Shown in pieces: positions 45,183-54,187 of a stretch of 64,000 nt of DNA. Below the pieces are notes generated by a model. The model was not told the origin of the DNA. It did no database searches and worked only from the letters and a program-made list of their open reading frames with translations. Each line of letters opens with the position of its first letter. Positions within the stretch are counted from its first letter, which is position 1. The translations under genes were made by a program, and so were the position numbers. The stretch is from Streptomyces sp. 130 (GTDB taxonomy: Bacteria > Actinomycetota > Actinomycetes > Streptomycetales > Streptomycetaceae): contig NZ_VJNO01000004.1 of the NCBI RefSeq assembly GCF_007096885.1, positions 186,001-250,000 on the forward strand. The letters run 5' to 3'.

Positions 45183-46859
45183 ATGGCTCCTCCCCAGGGA
45201 ACTCCCGTTACGAAAACCGACGAACGCCCGGCATCCGGCCCTTGGTCCACGGCCCCGTACCCGGTGATCCAGAGCAGTGCGAACGGGGTGCTGACCGGGC
45301 TGAACCCCGCGGCCTCCCGGCTTCTCCCGGACGCGCGTCCAGGAGCGCCGATGGCCGGCACGGTCCCGGCCTGGCTCGCACGGGCCGACCGGGAACTGCG
45401 TGCTCCGGCGGCCGGCCCGGCCACGGGACCCCAGGCGGCAACGGTCCCGCCGACGGCGGGCCGGATCGGCGGACGCAGCTACGAGGCACACCCCGGCCAC
45501 GACGGCACCGGTGACGTGGTGTGGTGGCTGGTGGACGACACCGACCGCCGGCTCGCCGAAGAGGCGCTGGCCACCGAACGCGAACGGACCGCGTTCCTCG
45601 CGGAGGCGTCCAGCGTCCTGCTGGCCTCGCTGAACACCGACCGGTGCGTATCGGCGACGGCCCGGCTCGCCTCCCAGTACCTCGCCGAGGCGGCGGTCGT
45701 CGTCTCGCCCGCGAAGGGGGACAAACTGCCCCTGGCCCACGCGGTGGCCGGCCAGGAGACCGAGCGCGGCCTCGTCGCGGCCGACCCGTCCGAGGTCCCG
45801 GGCCTGGACGAAGCGCTCCGGGGCTTCCCGCCCGTGCCCTCCCGCTGGATCGATCCCGCTTCGCTCCCCGCGTGGGTGATACCCGAGGGATACGCCGGAA
45901 CGATCACCTCGGTCGCCGTCGCACCCCTGCCCGGCCAGGGGGTCCCGGCGGGCGCCCTGGTCCTGCTGCGGAGCGGCGGCCAGTTCACCGAGGACGAGCA
46001 GACCGTCGCCCGGCTGTTCGCCGCGCGCGCCGGAGCCGCCCTGTCGGCCGCCCGTCTGTACGCCGAGCAGAGCGCCGTCACCCGCACCCTGATGCAGGAC
46101 CTGCTGCCGCCCCGGCTGCACCGCGTCCACGGCGTCGAATTCGCCGGCGGCTACCGGCCCGCCGCCGCCCGGGAGCGCGTCGGCGGAGACTTCTACGACG
46201 TCCACCCGGCCGGTAGCGACGGGGACCGCGCCTCGCTCGTGGTCCTGGGCGACGTGTGCGGCAAGGGGCTGGACGCGGCCGTGCTCACCGGCAAGATCCG
46301 CAACACCCTGCAGGCGCTCGTACCCATGGCGGACGACCACCAGAAGGTGCTGCGGCTCCTCAACGACGCCCTCCTCAACTCCCACCACACCCGCTTCGCC
46401 ACCATGGTCCTGGCCTCGGTCCGGCGGACGGACCACCTGGTGCGCCTGCGCCTCACGGCCGCCGGCCATCCCGTACCGCTGGTGGTACGGGACGACGGCC
46501 GGGTCGAGGAGATCCCCACCCGGGGGACCCTGGTGGGCGCGCTGCCGGAGATCGAGTCGCATACCGCCGAGACCGTCCTGCGGCCCGGCGAGACGTGCCT
46601 GCTCTACACCGACGGATTCACCGAGGCCCGGGGCGGCCCGCTCGGCGACGAGATGTTCGGCGAGAACAGACTGAAGCGGGCGCTGTCCGAGTGCGCCGAC
46701 ATGCCCGGGGAAGCCGTGGTCGAGCGCATCCAGATGCTCGCCGCCGAGTGGGTGCGCGGCGGCGGCCACGACGACATGGCCGTCGTCGCGATCACCGCTC
46801 CCCGGACCACCCACCTCAGCGCGGTGGACGGGCACACCCGGGGCAGGTACACCGCATGA
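45183..46859 (+). CDS. PP2C-type SpoIIE phosphatase with PAS-like and GAF domains
   Basis: 558 aa from ATG 45183; the start is uncertain because no clear ribosome-binding site is visible and the frame is open upstream to 45021. An N-terminal PAS-like part (about 20-110) is followed by a GAF domain (about 125-290) and a SpoIIE/RsbU phosphatase domain (about 315-545), with metal-binding motifs GGDFYDVH and GDVCGKGLDAA, then LLYTDGFTEAR and GGHDDMAVVAI. It should dephosphorylate STAS proteins such as those encoded at 44193, 47926 and 48791. The stop overlaps the next gene's ATG (ATGA), coupling it to the cobalamin-binding protein. Confidence 0.9.
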   Translation: MAPPQGTPVTKTDERPASGPWSTAPYPVIQSSANGVLTGLNPAASRLLPDARPGAPMAGTVPAWLARADRELRAPAAGPATGPQAATVPPTAGRIGGRSYEAHPGHDGTGDVVWWLVDDTDRRLAEEALATERERTAFLAEASSVLLASLNTDRCVSATARLASQYLAEAAVVVSPAKGDKLPLAHAVAGQETERGLVAADPSEVPGLDEALRGFPPVPSRWIDPASLPAWVIPEGYAGTITSVAVAPLPGQGVPAGALVLLRSGGQFTEDEQTVARLFAARAGAALSAARLYAEQSAVTRTLMQDLLPPRLHRVHGVEFAGGYRPAAARERVGGDFYDVHPAGSDGDRASLVVLGDVCGKGLDAAVLTGKIRNTLQALVPMADDHQKVLRLLNDALLNSHHTRFATMVLASVRRTDHLVRLRLTAAGHPVPLVVRDDGRVEEIPTRGTLVGALPEIESHTAETVLRPGETCLLYTDGFTEARGGPLGDEMFGENRLKRALSECADMPGEAVVERIQMLAAEWVRGGGHDDMAVVAITAPRTTHLSAVDGHTRGRYTA

Positions 46860-47929
46860 CCGCCGACCTGACCGGACTGCGCGACCGGCTCCTCGTCGCG
46901 GCAGCCCTGGACCGCGACGAGTTCACCGCCGCCGGTCTCGTCACCGGCGCCCTCGACCACGGAGTGCCCGCGGAGACCTTGCTGCTGGACCTCATCGCGC
47001 CCGTACAGGCGAAGGTCGGCACCGAGTGGGCGGCCAACCGCCTCACCGTGGCCCAGGAGCACGCCGCCACCGCCATCGTCGAGCGAGTGATCACCGCGCT
47101 CGCCCACCACCCGGCGGCCCGCGCCACGACCCGGTACGGAAAGGTCACCGTGGCCTGTGTGGAGCAGGAGTGGCACTCCCTGCCCGCCCGCCTGCTGGCC
47201 GAGGTCCTGACCCTGCGGGGCTGGGAGGTCGACTTCCTGGGGGCCCAGGTCCCCACCCCCCACCTGGTCGCGCACCTCCACCACACCGGCGCGGACGCCG
47301 TCGCCCTCTCCTCCTCCCTCCCCCCCCGGCTTCCCACCGCCCACGCGGCGATCACCGCCTGCCAGTCCGTCGGCGTGCCCGTTCTCGCCGGAGGCGCGGC
47401 CTTCGGGCCCGACGGCCGCTTCGCCCGCATGCTCGGCGCGAACGCCTGGGCCCCCGACGCACGCGCCGCCGCCGACCGGCTGGCCGCGGGCCTCGCCCCG
47501 CCCGTCCCCGCCGACGTACGGCAGCGGATCGACGACCTGCCGCACCTGGCCGACCAGGAGTACACCCTGGTCACCCGCTCACGGGGACAACTGGTCAAGC
47601 AGGTGCTGACACAGCTGGACGACCTGGTCCCGGCCATGGCCACCTACACGGACGTGCAGCGCGAGCGCACCGCGGAGGACATCGCGCACATCGTGGAGTT
47701 CCTGACCGTGGCCATCTACACCGACGACGACGAACTGTTCACCACCTTCATGACGTGGACCGCCGACATCCTCACCGCCCGCCACGTCCCCGCCCGCTCC
47801 CTGCCGCCCGTCCTGGACATCCTGACGGCCGCGCTCAAGGACTTCCCCCGGGCCGTCCGGCCGCTGGAGCGGGCGAGGGCCGCCCTCGCCGACATCACCG
47901 CAGCACCACACCCCGGAGCACCCGCATGA
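46856..47929 (+). CDS. Cobalamin-binding, CarH-like sensory protein without HTH
   Basis: 357 aa. An N-terminal helical bundle with a CarH/MetH-cap-like segment WAANRLTVAQEHAATAIVERV (about 57-77) precedes a B12-binding Rossmann domain (about 95-215): VACVEQEWHSLPARLLAEVL, where the His is the candidate lower Co ligand, then VDFLGAQVPTPHLV, ADAVALSSSLP and VPVLAGGAAFG. The remaining helical domain (about 230-345) resembles RsbR-type N-terminal modules. There is no DNA-binding domain. Overlapping ATGA junctions on both sides couple it to the SpoIIE phosphatase and the STAS protein, so it likely senses B12 status or light and feeds the partner switch; that is inference. Confidence 0.85.
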   Translation: MTADLTGLRDRLLVAAALDRDEFTAAGLVTGALDHGVPAETLLLDLIAPVQAKVGTEWAANRLTVAQEHAATAIVERVITALAHHPAARATTRYGKVTVACVEQEWHSLPARLLAEVLTLRGWEVDFLGAQVPTPHLVAHLHHTGADAVALSSSLPPRLPTAHAAITACQSVGVPVLAGGAAFGPDGRFARMLGANAWAPDARAAADRLAAGLAPPVPADVRQRIDDLPHLADQEYTLVTRSRGQLVKQVLTQLDDLVPAMATYTDVQRERTAEDIAHIVEFLTVAIYTDDDELFTTFMTWTADILTARHVPARSLPPVLDILTAALKDFPRAVRPLERARAALADITAAPHPGAPA

Positions 47930-48294
47930 GCGTCCCGCCCCTCCGTCTCACCGTCGAAACGGGCGAGAAGACCACCTGGCTGCGCCTGGCGGGCGTCCTC
48001 GACCACGACACCAGTGAGGAATTCGGCGCACGCGCCACGGCATGCCTCGACGCCGGCCCCGGACCGGCCGAACTGCGCCTGGACTGCGCGAAACTCCGGC
48101 TCTGCGACTCGATGGGGCTCGCCGCCCTCCTGATGATCCACCGCCGTACCTCCGCGCGCGGGATCACCCTCGTCCTGGACGACCCGCCGGCGTCCATGGA
48201 GCGGATGCTCCGTATCACCGGGACACGGCACCTCTTCGCACCGCGGGCCGAGGAGACGGGAGGCCCGGACGAACTGGGCGGGACGACCGACTGA
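47926..48294 (+). CDS. STAS-domain anti-sigma factor antagonist
   Basis: 122 aa, coupled by ATGA to the cobalamin-binding protein gene. The STAS fold is clear, with LRLAGVLDHDTSEEF, LRLDCAKLRLCDSMGLAALLMIHRR (phosphorylatable Ser in CDSMG) and RMLRITGTRHLF. It is the third cistron of the SpoIIE-B12-STAS operon, so it is the most probable substrate of the phosphatase. It ends 21 nt before the convergent RsbW-like gene. Confidence 0.9.
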   Translation: MSVPPLRLTVETGEKTTWLRLAGVLDHDTSEEFGARATACLDAGPGPAELRLDCAKLRLCDSMGLAALLMIHRRTSARGITLVLDDPPASMERMLRITGTRHLFAPRAEETGGPDELGGTTD

Positions 48295-48315
48295 AGGCCG
48301 TCCCGGTGCGCCCGG

Positions 48316-48762
48316 TCACGGCAGCCCGGGCAGCGCCATCTCCACCGTGATCCGCTTGCCGTCCGCGTGGACATCGACGAAGACCCGGTCGGCGAGCAGC
48401 CGCACCAGCGGCCAGCCGTAGCCGCCGATCCTGGGCGCCTCCGCCCGCACCCGCGCCCCCGCCACGGGCAGCTCCGCCGGCCTCTCGCTGCTGGCGTCGC
48501 CCACGGTGACGCGCAGCCCGGCACCCGTGATCTCCGCCTCGAACGCGGTCAGCCGGCCGCCGTGCCGGAACGCGTTCGTCACCAGCTCCGACGTCACCAG
48601 CAGCGTGTCGTCCACCACGTGGACCGGCCACCCGTCGAGCGCGGCCCCGAAGTGCGCCGCCAGCAGCTCGGTCACGACGCCCCGCGCCGCCGCCGCGTTC
48701 CGCGGAACGGCCGAGAGCACACCGTCGGCTCCGTCCCCGCCCGTTTCTACCGCCACGCGCAT
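48316..48762 (-). CDS. RsbW-like ATP-binding anti-sigma kinase
   Basis: 148 aa HATPase_c_2 domain protein: N-box VTSELVTNAFRHGG (about 55-68), G1-like VGDASSERP and G2 region RIGGYGWPLVRLLADRVFVD. This is the pattern of small Streptomyces anti-sigma kinases that phosphorylate STAS antagonists and bind a sigma factor. The ATG at 48762 fits the family length. It lies 28 nt after the STAS gene at 48791-49144 on the same strand, so the two form a small operon and a likely kinase/antagonist pair. Confidence 0.88.
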   Translation of the reverse strand: MRVAVETGGDGADGVLSAVPRNAAAARGVVTELLAAHFGAALDGWPVHVVDDTLLVTSELVTNAFRHGGRLTAFEAEITGAGLRVTVGDASSERPAELPVAGARVRAEAPRIGGYGWPLVRLLADRVFVDVHADGKRITVEMALPGLP

Positions 48763-48790
48763 ACGCCCCCGCCCCGGCGGACCGACACGC

Positions 48791-49144
48791 TCAGCACTGG
48801 AGCGCGGCGTCGACGTCGTCCGCGAACAGGAACGCGCCCGCCGTACCCGTCACCTCGAAGAGCCTGCGCACGCCGGAGTGCAGCGGGCCGGCCAGGACGA
48901 GCGGCACGCCCGCCCCCACGTGTTCCCGCAGACCGTCCAGCAGGGCGTGGAGCGCCGCGGAGTCGGCGAACGTCACCCCGGACAGGTCCACCACCGTACG
49001 TACGCACCCGTCCGCCACCGCACCGGTCAGCGCCGCCGACAGGTCGCCGCTGCCCGACCACCCGTCCAGACTGCCCCGGACCCTGATCAGCACCACGCCG
49101 TCGGCCGTCTTCTCGGTACCGACTCCCCGTTCGTCTTCCGCCAT
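48791..49144 (-). CDS. STAS-domain anti-sigma factor antagonist
   Basis: 117 aa from ATG 49144, with AGGAGG 9 nt upstream. STAS features: GVVLIRVRGSLDGW, TVVDLSGVTFADSAALHALLDGL (Ser in ADSAA as the phosphosite) and RRLFEVTGTAGAFLF. It is upstream of and co-directional with the RsbW-like kinase gene. It is divergent from the lanthipeptide synthetase gene across 231 nt that hold no other gene. Confidence 0.88.
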   Translation of the reverse strand: MAEDERGVGTEKTADGVVLIRVRGSLDGWSGSGDLSAALTGAVADGCVRTVVDLSGVTFADSAALHALLDGLREHVGAGVPLVLAGPLHSGVRRLFEVTGTAGAFLFADDVDAALQC

Positions 49145-49375
49145 GAGCCGTATCCTCCTACGCCGCACTCCCCGGGCGGCGGCCGGGGGGCCCGACGGCC
49201 GTCCGGGGCCGCTCCCGCACGTGCGCCTCCCCGCGCGCCGGGCGCCGCCGAACCCGGTCAGCGGCGATCCCCCACGCTCGCTGGAGCAGGTGATTCGAGC
49301 CGGGGCGCGTTCCCTGCCCACGTGACATGGGCAATTTCCGACCAGCGGTCCTCACCGTTGGGAGGGACACCCCAC

Positions 49376-52039
49376 ATGACGAGTCACGCGACCGAAGCCG
49401 CACTCGTAAGCCTTCTGAACCGAGCACTTCAGGCCACCCGCACCGGCGACCGCTGGACCACGCGGACCGACGAGGCATGGTGCCGCGTCGCCCCCCGTCA
49501 GGCCACCCGGCGCGACCAGGGCTGGAAGCTCCACCTGTCGGCAACGGCCGCCTCCGCACCGACGGTCCTCGTCAGGGCCCTGGACATCCTGCTGCCGGAC
49601 ACCTCGGCGTTCAAGTTCGCCCGGTCCCTCGACCAGGTGAGCACCCTCAACTCCCGCGCCACGCCCCGGGGCAGCTCCGGAAAGTTCATCACGGTCTACC
49701 CGCGCTCGGACGCCGACGCGGTCCGCCTCGCCCGCGACCTGCACGCGGCGACGGCCGGACTCGCGGGCCCCCGCATCCTCTCCGACCAGCCCTACGCCCC
49801 GTACAGCGTGGTGCATTACCGCTACGGCGCCTTCACCGGGCGGCAACGCCTCTCGGACCAGGGCCTGTTGATCTGGTACATCGAGGACCCCGACGGCAAT
49901 CCGGTGGAGGACGAGCGCGGCGGCCGCTACGCCCCGCCCCCGTGGGCCGTCTGCCCGTTCCCCGCCACGGTGCCCCTTCCGCCCCCGGCGGCGGAGGCGG
50001 CGAGCGGCCCGGTCCTGCTCGGCGGCCGCTTCGCGGTACGGGAGGCGATCCGGCACACCAACAAGGGCGGCGTCTACCGGGCCACCGACGTCTCCACCGG
50101 CGCCCCCGTGGTCATCAAGGAGACCCGGCCCCATGTGGAGGGTGACGCGTCCGGGCGCGACGTCCGCGACTGGCTGCGCGCCGAGGCCCGGATGCTGGAC
50201 AAGCTGAAGGGCACCGGGCTCGCCCCGGACGCCCTCGCCCTCTTCGAGCACGGCCGGCACCTGTTCCTGGCCCAGAGCGAGATCCCGGGCGTCAGCCTGC
50301 GCACCTGGGTCGCCGAGCGCTTCCGCGACCTCGGGGGCACGGAGTACCACCATGAGGCACTGGCCATGATCGCCCGGCTCGTGGACCTCGTCACGGCGGC
50401 CCACGCCCACGGCTGCGTCCTGCGCGACTTCACACCCGGAAACGTCATGGTCCGCCCGGACGGCGAACTGCGCCTCATCGACCTGGAACTCGCCGCCGAC
50501 AAGACGGGCTCCTGTCTGCCGACCCGGGTGGGCACCCCCGGCTTCAGCGCCCCCGAACGCCTGAGGGACGCGCCGGTGTCCGTGACGGCCGACTACTACA
50601 GCCTCGGCGCCACCGCGTGCTTCGTCCTGGCCGGCAAGGTGCCGAACCTGCTCCCCGAGGAGCCCGCCACCAGGACCGGCGAGGAACGGCTAGCCGCCTG
50701 GCTCGACGCCTGCACCGGACCCGCCAGGCCCCCGGACGCCGTGGCGGAGATGATCACCGGGCTGATGAGGGACGAGCCCGCCGCCCGCTGGGACACCCGC
50801 CGGGCGCGCGAAGCCCTCCGCGGACCGGACACCGTCCGCCCCACGCGTACCGCACCGGTGCGGACGGCACGGGACGAGGACCTGGACCGTGCCGTCACCG
50901 GGCTCGTGAACCACCTGGTCGACACCCTGACCCCCACGGACGAACGGCGCCTGTGGCCCGTGTCCACCGCGGCCGGCGAGACCGACCCGTGCACCGTGCA
51001 GCAGGGGGCGGCCGGACCCCTGGCCGTCCTGACCCGGTACTTCGAACTGACCGGGGACCCCCGACTGCCCGAACTCCTCGCGACAGCCGGCCACTGGATC
51101 GCGGACCGCACCCGCCTCGAGACCACCCGCCCCGGCCTCCACTTCGGGGACCTCGGTACCGCCTGGGCGCTGTACGAAGCCGGCCGGGCCATCGCCGACC
51201 AGGCACTCGTCGACCACGCCCTCGCCCTCGCGCTCACCCCGCAGGAGCCCACACCCCACCACGACATCACCCACGGCACCGCCGGCAGCGGCATGGCCGC
51301 CCTCCACCTCTGGCAGCGCACCGGTGATCCGCGCTTCGCCGCGATGGCCGAGGACGCGGCCGACCGGCTGGCGTCCGCCGCACGGCGCGACCCCACGGCG
51401 GTGAGCTGGGCCGTCCCCGCCGAAGCGGTCCCCGGCGAGGCCGGCAAGCGGTACCTGGGCTTCGCGCACGGCTCCGCCGGCATCGGCTGCTTCCTCTTGT
51501 TCAGCGCGGTCGCCTCCGGGCGCCGGGACCACCTGCGGCTCGCGGTGGAGGCCGGCGAACACCTCCTGCGCAGCTCCGTACGGATCGGCGAGGCGGCCCA
51601 GTGGCCCTCCCAGGCCGGCGACGAACCCACCGCACCGTACTGGTGCCACGGCTCGGCCGGCATCGGCACCTTCCTCGTACGGCTCCGGCAGGTCACCGGC
51701 GACGACCGGTTCGGCGACCTCGCCCGCCGCAGCGCCCACGCCGTCACCGAACGCGCGCCCCGGGCCCCGCTGTCCCAGTGCCACGGCCTCGCGGGCAACG
51801 GCGACTTCCTGCTCGACCTGAGCGCCGCCACGGGGGAGCCCTCCCACCGCACCATGGCCGAGGCGATGGGCCGCCTCGCCGTCACCGAAGGCGCCCGCCG
51901 GCACCGGCACCTGGTCTTCCCCAACGAGTACGGCGACGTCTCGACCAGCTGGAGCGACGGATCGGCCGGAATCCTGGCCTTCCTCCTACGGCTCCGCCAC
52001 CCGAGCTCCCGGCACTGGCTCGCCCAGCTGCCGGGCTGA
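49376..52039 (+). CDS. Class IV lanthipeptide synthetase LanL (VenL-like)
   Basis: 887 aa from ATG 49376, with GGAGGG 9 nt upstream; the frame continues upstream without signals. Three parts: phosphoSer/Thr lyase (about 1-205; SAFKFARSLDQVSTLNSR and GSSGKFITVYP), a Ser/Thr-kinase-like domain (about 225-500; VVIKET, LRDFTPGNVMV, LIDLELA), and a LanC-like cyclase (about 530-887). The zinc ligands are present: C757 (YWCHG), C802 and H803 (QCHGLAG), which separates class IV from class III. The enzyme phosphorylates and eliminates Ser/Thr in the precursor encoded 45 nt downstream, then forms thioether rings. The N-terminus strongly resembles my recollection of VenL of venezuelin synthesis. Confidence 0.95.
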   Translation: MTSHATEAALVSLLNRALQATRTGDRWTTRTDEAWCRVAPRQATRRDQGWKLHLSATAASAPTVLVRALDILLPDTSAFKFARSLDQVSTLNSRATPRGSSGKFITVYPRSDADAVRLARDLHAATAGLAGPRILSDQPYAPYSVVHYRYGAFTGRQRLSDQGLLIWYIEDPDGNPVEDERGGRYAPPPWAVCPFPATVPLPPPAAEAASGPVLLGGRFAVREAIRHTNKGGVYRATDVSTGAPVVIKETRPHVEGDASGRDVRDWLRAEARMLDKLKGTGLAPDALALFEHGRHLFLAQSEIPGVSLRTWVAERFRDLGGTEYHHEALAMIARLVDLVTAAHAHGCVLRDFTPGNVMVRPDGELRLIDLELAADKTGSCLPTRVGTPGFSAPERLRDAPVSVTADYYSLGATACFVLAGKVPNLLPEEPATRTGEERLAAWLDACTGPARPPDAVAEMITGLMRDEPAARWDTRRAREALRGPDTVRPTRTAPVRTARDEDLDRAVTGLVNHLVDTLTPTDERRLWPVSTAAGETDPCTVQQGAAGPLAVLTRYFELTGDPRLPELLATAGHWIADRTRLETTRPGLHFGDLGTAWALYEAGRAIADQALVDHALALALTPQEPTPHHDITHGTAGSGMAALHLWQRTGDPRFAAMAEDAADRLASAARRDPTAVSWAVPAEAVPGEAGKRYLGFAHGSAGIGCFLLFSAVASGRRDHLRLAVEAGEHLLRSSVRIGEAAQWPSQAGDEPTAPYWCHGSAGIGTFLVRLRQVTGDDRFGDLARRSAHAVTERAPRAPLSQCHGLAGNGDFLLDLSAATGEPSHRTMAEAMGRLAVTEGARRHRHLVFPNEYGDVSTSWSDGSAGILAFLLRLRHPSSRHWLAQLPG

Positions 52040-52084
52040 GCGGCAGAGAACCTGCCGCCGAACCACAAGAAGAAGGAGAGAACC

Positions 52085-52246
52085 ATGGAAATCCAGACCC
52101 AGGACCTCGAACTCCTCGCCCACCTCCACGCCCTGCCCGAGACCGACCCGGTCGGCGCCGACGCGGCGGCGTTCTCCGCCACCTGCGAGTGCGTCGGCCT
52201 CCTGACGGTCCTCAACACGGTCTGCATCGGCATCAGCTGCGCCTAG
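52085..52246 (+). CDS. Venezuelin-like class IV lanthipeptide precursor LanA
   Basis: 53 aa, with AAGGAG 6 nt before the ATG. The leader MEIQTQDLELLAHLHALPE carries the ELLAHLHALPE helix typical of venezuelin precursors. The C-terminal core contains Thr and Ser residues and four Cys (C34, C36, C47, C52) in TCECVGLLTVLNTVCIGISC, ending in Ala. It is almost the same as the VenA core as I remember it; the main visible difference is a conservative change near TVLN. Dehydration of Thr/Ser and Cys addition by LanL would give a globular lanthipeptide. No dedicated leader peptidase gene is adjacent. Confidence 0.93.
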   Translation: MEIQTQDLELLAHLHALPETDPVGADAAAFSATCECVGLLTVLNTVCIGISCA

Positions 52247-52284
52247 CACCGGCCCACCGTCCGGCGAACCAGAGGTGAGGACCG

Positions 52285-53319
52285 ATGCGACTTCACACCG
52301 GCGGCGAGGAAATCGCCCCCGAGCACGCCCCCGCGGCCCCCGGCCGGCCCGAGTACGCCATCAGCACCCGCGGCCTGGTCAAGAGCTACCCCGGGCCCAA
52401 GGGCACCGTCACCCACGCCGTGAGCGGCCTGGACCTGGACGTCCACCGGGGCGAGACCTTCGCCTTTCTCGGGCCCAACGGCGCCGGGAAGTCCACCACC
52501 ATCGCCATGCTCTGCGCCCTGGCCCGCCCCACCGCCGGCCACGCCACGGTGGCCGGAGCCGACGTGCGCACCCAGCCGCACCAGGTACGGCAGCGCGTCG
52601 GCATGCTCTTCCAGCAGAGCGCCCTCGACCCGGACCTGACACCCGAACAGAACCTCCGCATCCACGCACGCCTCTACGGAATGCGCCGCGCCCACGTCCG
52701 CCGGCGCACCGCCGAAGTCCTGGAAGTGGCCGGACTCACCGACCGGCGGTCCGCTCCCGTACGCACCCTGTCGGGAGGCATGCGGCGCCGCCTGGAAATC
52801 GCCCGTCAGCTCCTGCACGCACCCGGCGTGCTGTTCCTGGACGAGCCCACCACCGGTCTCGACCCCCACGCCCGCGCGCAGATCTGGGACCACCTGTACG
52901 CCCTGCGGGAGCGGAACGGCAGCACCCTCTTCATCACGACCCACCAGCTCGACGAGGCGGCGAACTGCGACCGCGTCGCCATCATCGACCGCGGCCGGCT
53001 GGTCGCCCAGGGCGCGCCCGGCGCGCTGAAGGCCGCCATCGGCGACGACCGGGTCGTGCTGCGCACCAGCCAGGACGACCGAGCACACCGAGTCGTCCAC
53101 CGCATGGCTCCGCGCGGACACTCCGTGACCGTGGACGGCGACGGGATCTGTCTGCGGGTGCCCGACGGCAGCTCCTGGATTCCCCGCCTCTGCGCGGCCC
53201 TGGAAAGCCATGGCATCGCCGTCCGCGCCGCGTCCGCCACCCCGCCCACCCTCGACGACGTCTTCTTCCACCACACCGGCCGCAGCATCCACGGCGCACA
53301 GCCCGGAGGCGGCCGATGA
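52285..53319 (+). CDS. DrrA-like ABC ATPase of the lanthipeptide cluster
   Basis: 344 aa with an AGGTGAGG ribosome-binding site. After a 35-residue N-terminal extension: Walker A GPNGAGKSTT, Q-loop MLFQQSAL, signature LSGGMRRRLEIAR, Walker B VLFLDEPTTGLDP, the H-loop histidine, and a C-terminal daunorubicin-resistance-type (DUF4162-like) domain. It starts 38 nt after the precursor gene and overlaps the permease by ATGA. It should drive export of the modified peptide and/or self-protection, like the transporter genes of the ven cluster. Confidence 0.92.
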   Translation: MRLHTGGEEIAPEHAPAAPGRPEYAISTRGLVKSYPGPKGTVTHAVSGLDLDVHRGETFAFLGPNGAGKSTTIAMLCALARPTAGHATVAGADVRTQPHQVRQRVGMLFQQSALDPDLTPEQNLRIHARLYGMRRAHVRRRTAEVLEVAGLTDRRSAPVRTLSGGMRRRLEIARQLLHAPGVLFLDEPTTGLDPHARAQIWDHLYALRERNGSTLFITTHQLDEAANCDRVAIIDRGRLVAQGAPGALKAAIGDDRVVLRTSQDDRAHRVVHRMAPRGHSVTVDGDGICLRVPDGSSWIPRLCAALESHGIAVRAASATPPTLDDVFFHHTGRSIHGAQPGGGR

Positions 53320-54170
53320 CCGCCCTCCCGCTCGGCGCGACCGGCACCGGGGACGGCACGCGGCCGTCCCGGCTGCGGCACGAACTGCGCGCGGTCCACG
53401 GCCTGATCCACCGGGACCTGCTCCGCCTGGCCGGCCAGCGCGCCCACACCGCGCTGATGCTGCTCCACCCCGTGCTGTACCTCATGATCCTGGGCGGCGG
53501 ACTCGCCGCGCTGATCCCCGACACCACGCTGGGGGTCGGCTATCAGACCTACCTGTTCCCCGGCATGCTGATGATGACGGTGCAGACCCCGGCCATCCTG
53601 GTCGGCATCCGCCTGATCACCGACCGCCAGAGCGGCTATCTGCGCGAACTCCTCATGGCCCCGGTCAGCCGTACGACCCTGCTCCTGGGCAGCTGCGCCG
53701 GCGGCACCCTGGTCGCCACGATCCAGGGCGGAGTGCTGCTGGGCCTGGCCGGAATCGTCGGCCTTCCCTACGACCCGCTCCTCCTCGCGCTGCTCCTCGC
53801 CGGCATGAGCCTGATCTCCTTCACGATCACCGCCCTCGCGCTCACCCTCGCGGTGGGCCTGAGCAGACCCGAGACGTTCCACACCCTGCTCGGCGTGATG
53901 ATGATGCCCCTGCTGTTCATCTCCGGCGGCTTCTTCCCCCTTCAGTCGCTGCCGGGCTGGATCGCCGCCCTGGCCGCCGTGAACCCGCTCGCCCACGGAG
54001 TCGACATACTCCGCGGCAGCATCGCCCTGCGGGCCCCGGACGCCGCGGCCGCCGGCGGCATCACCTGGGCCGGCCACCCACTCCCGCTGCCCGTGGAGGC
54101 GGCCCTGCTCCTCATCAGCGGCGCGGGCGCCCTGCTCTGGGCCGCTCGCCGGTTCGAACGGCAGGAGTGA
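53316..54170 (+). CDS. DrrB-like ABC-2 permease of the lanthipeptide cluster
   Basis: 284 aa, coupled by ATGA to the ATPase gene. Six membrane helices, with the ABC-2 signature region in LGVMMMPLLFISGGFFPLQSLPGWIAALAAVNPLAHGVDILRG (about 190-232), typical of DrrB/NodJ-type permeases. RQSGYLRELLMAPVSRTTLLLG (cytoplasmic coupling-helix region) is also conserved in the family. It forms the exporter with the preceding ATPase. A short GC hairpin follows the stop. Confidence 0.92.
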   Translation: MTALPLGATGTGDGTRPSRLRHELRAVHGLIHRDLLRLAGQRAHTALMLLHPVLYLMILGGGLAALIPDTTLGVGYQTYLFPGMLMMTVQTPAILVGIRLITDRQSGYLRELLMAPVSRTTLLLGSCAGGTLVATIQGGVLLGLAGIVGLPYDPLLLALLLAGMSLISFTITALALTLAVGLSRPETFHTLLGVMMMPLLFISGGFFPLQSLPGWIAALAAVNPLAHGVDILRGSIALRAPDAAAAGGITWAGHPLPLPVEAALLLISGAGALLWAARRFERQE

Positions 54171-54187
54171 CCGGCCCGCACGGCCGG
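54171..54187 (+). terminator. Short GC hairpin after the lanthipeptide transporter
   Basis: CCGGCC (54171-54176) and GGCCGG (54182-54187) can pair immediately after the permease stop. The stem is only 6 bp without a U-tract, so it is a weak terminator candidate. The remaining gap to 54315 shows nothing else. Confidence 0.35.

Noticed and set aside
49143..49325. 60-codon plus-strand open frame before lanL
   Set aside because: It lies in the divergent promoter gap, has poor codon usage and no ribosome-binding site.
49376..52246. Class III lanthipeptide system
   Set aside because: The cyclase domain keeps the zinc ligands C757, C802 and H803, which class III LanKC enzymes lack.
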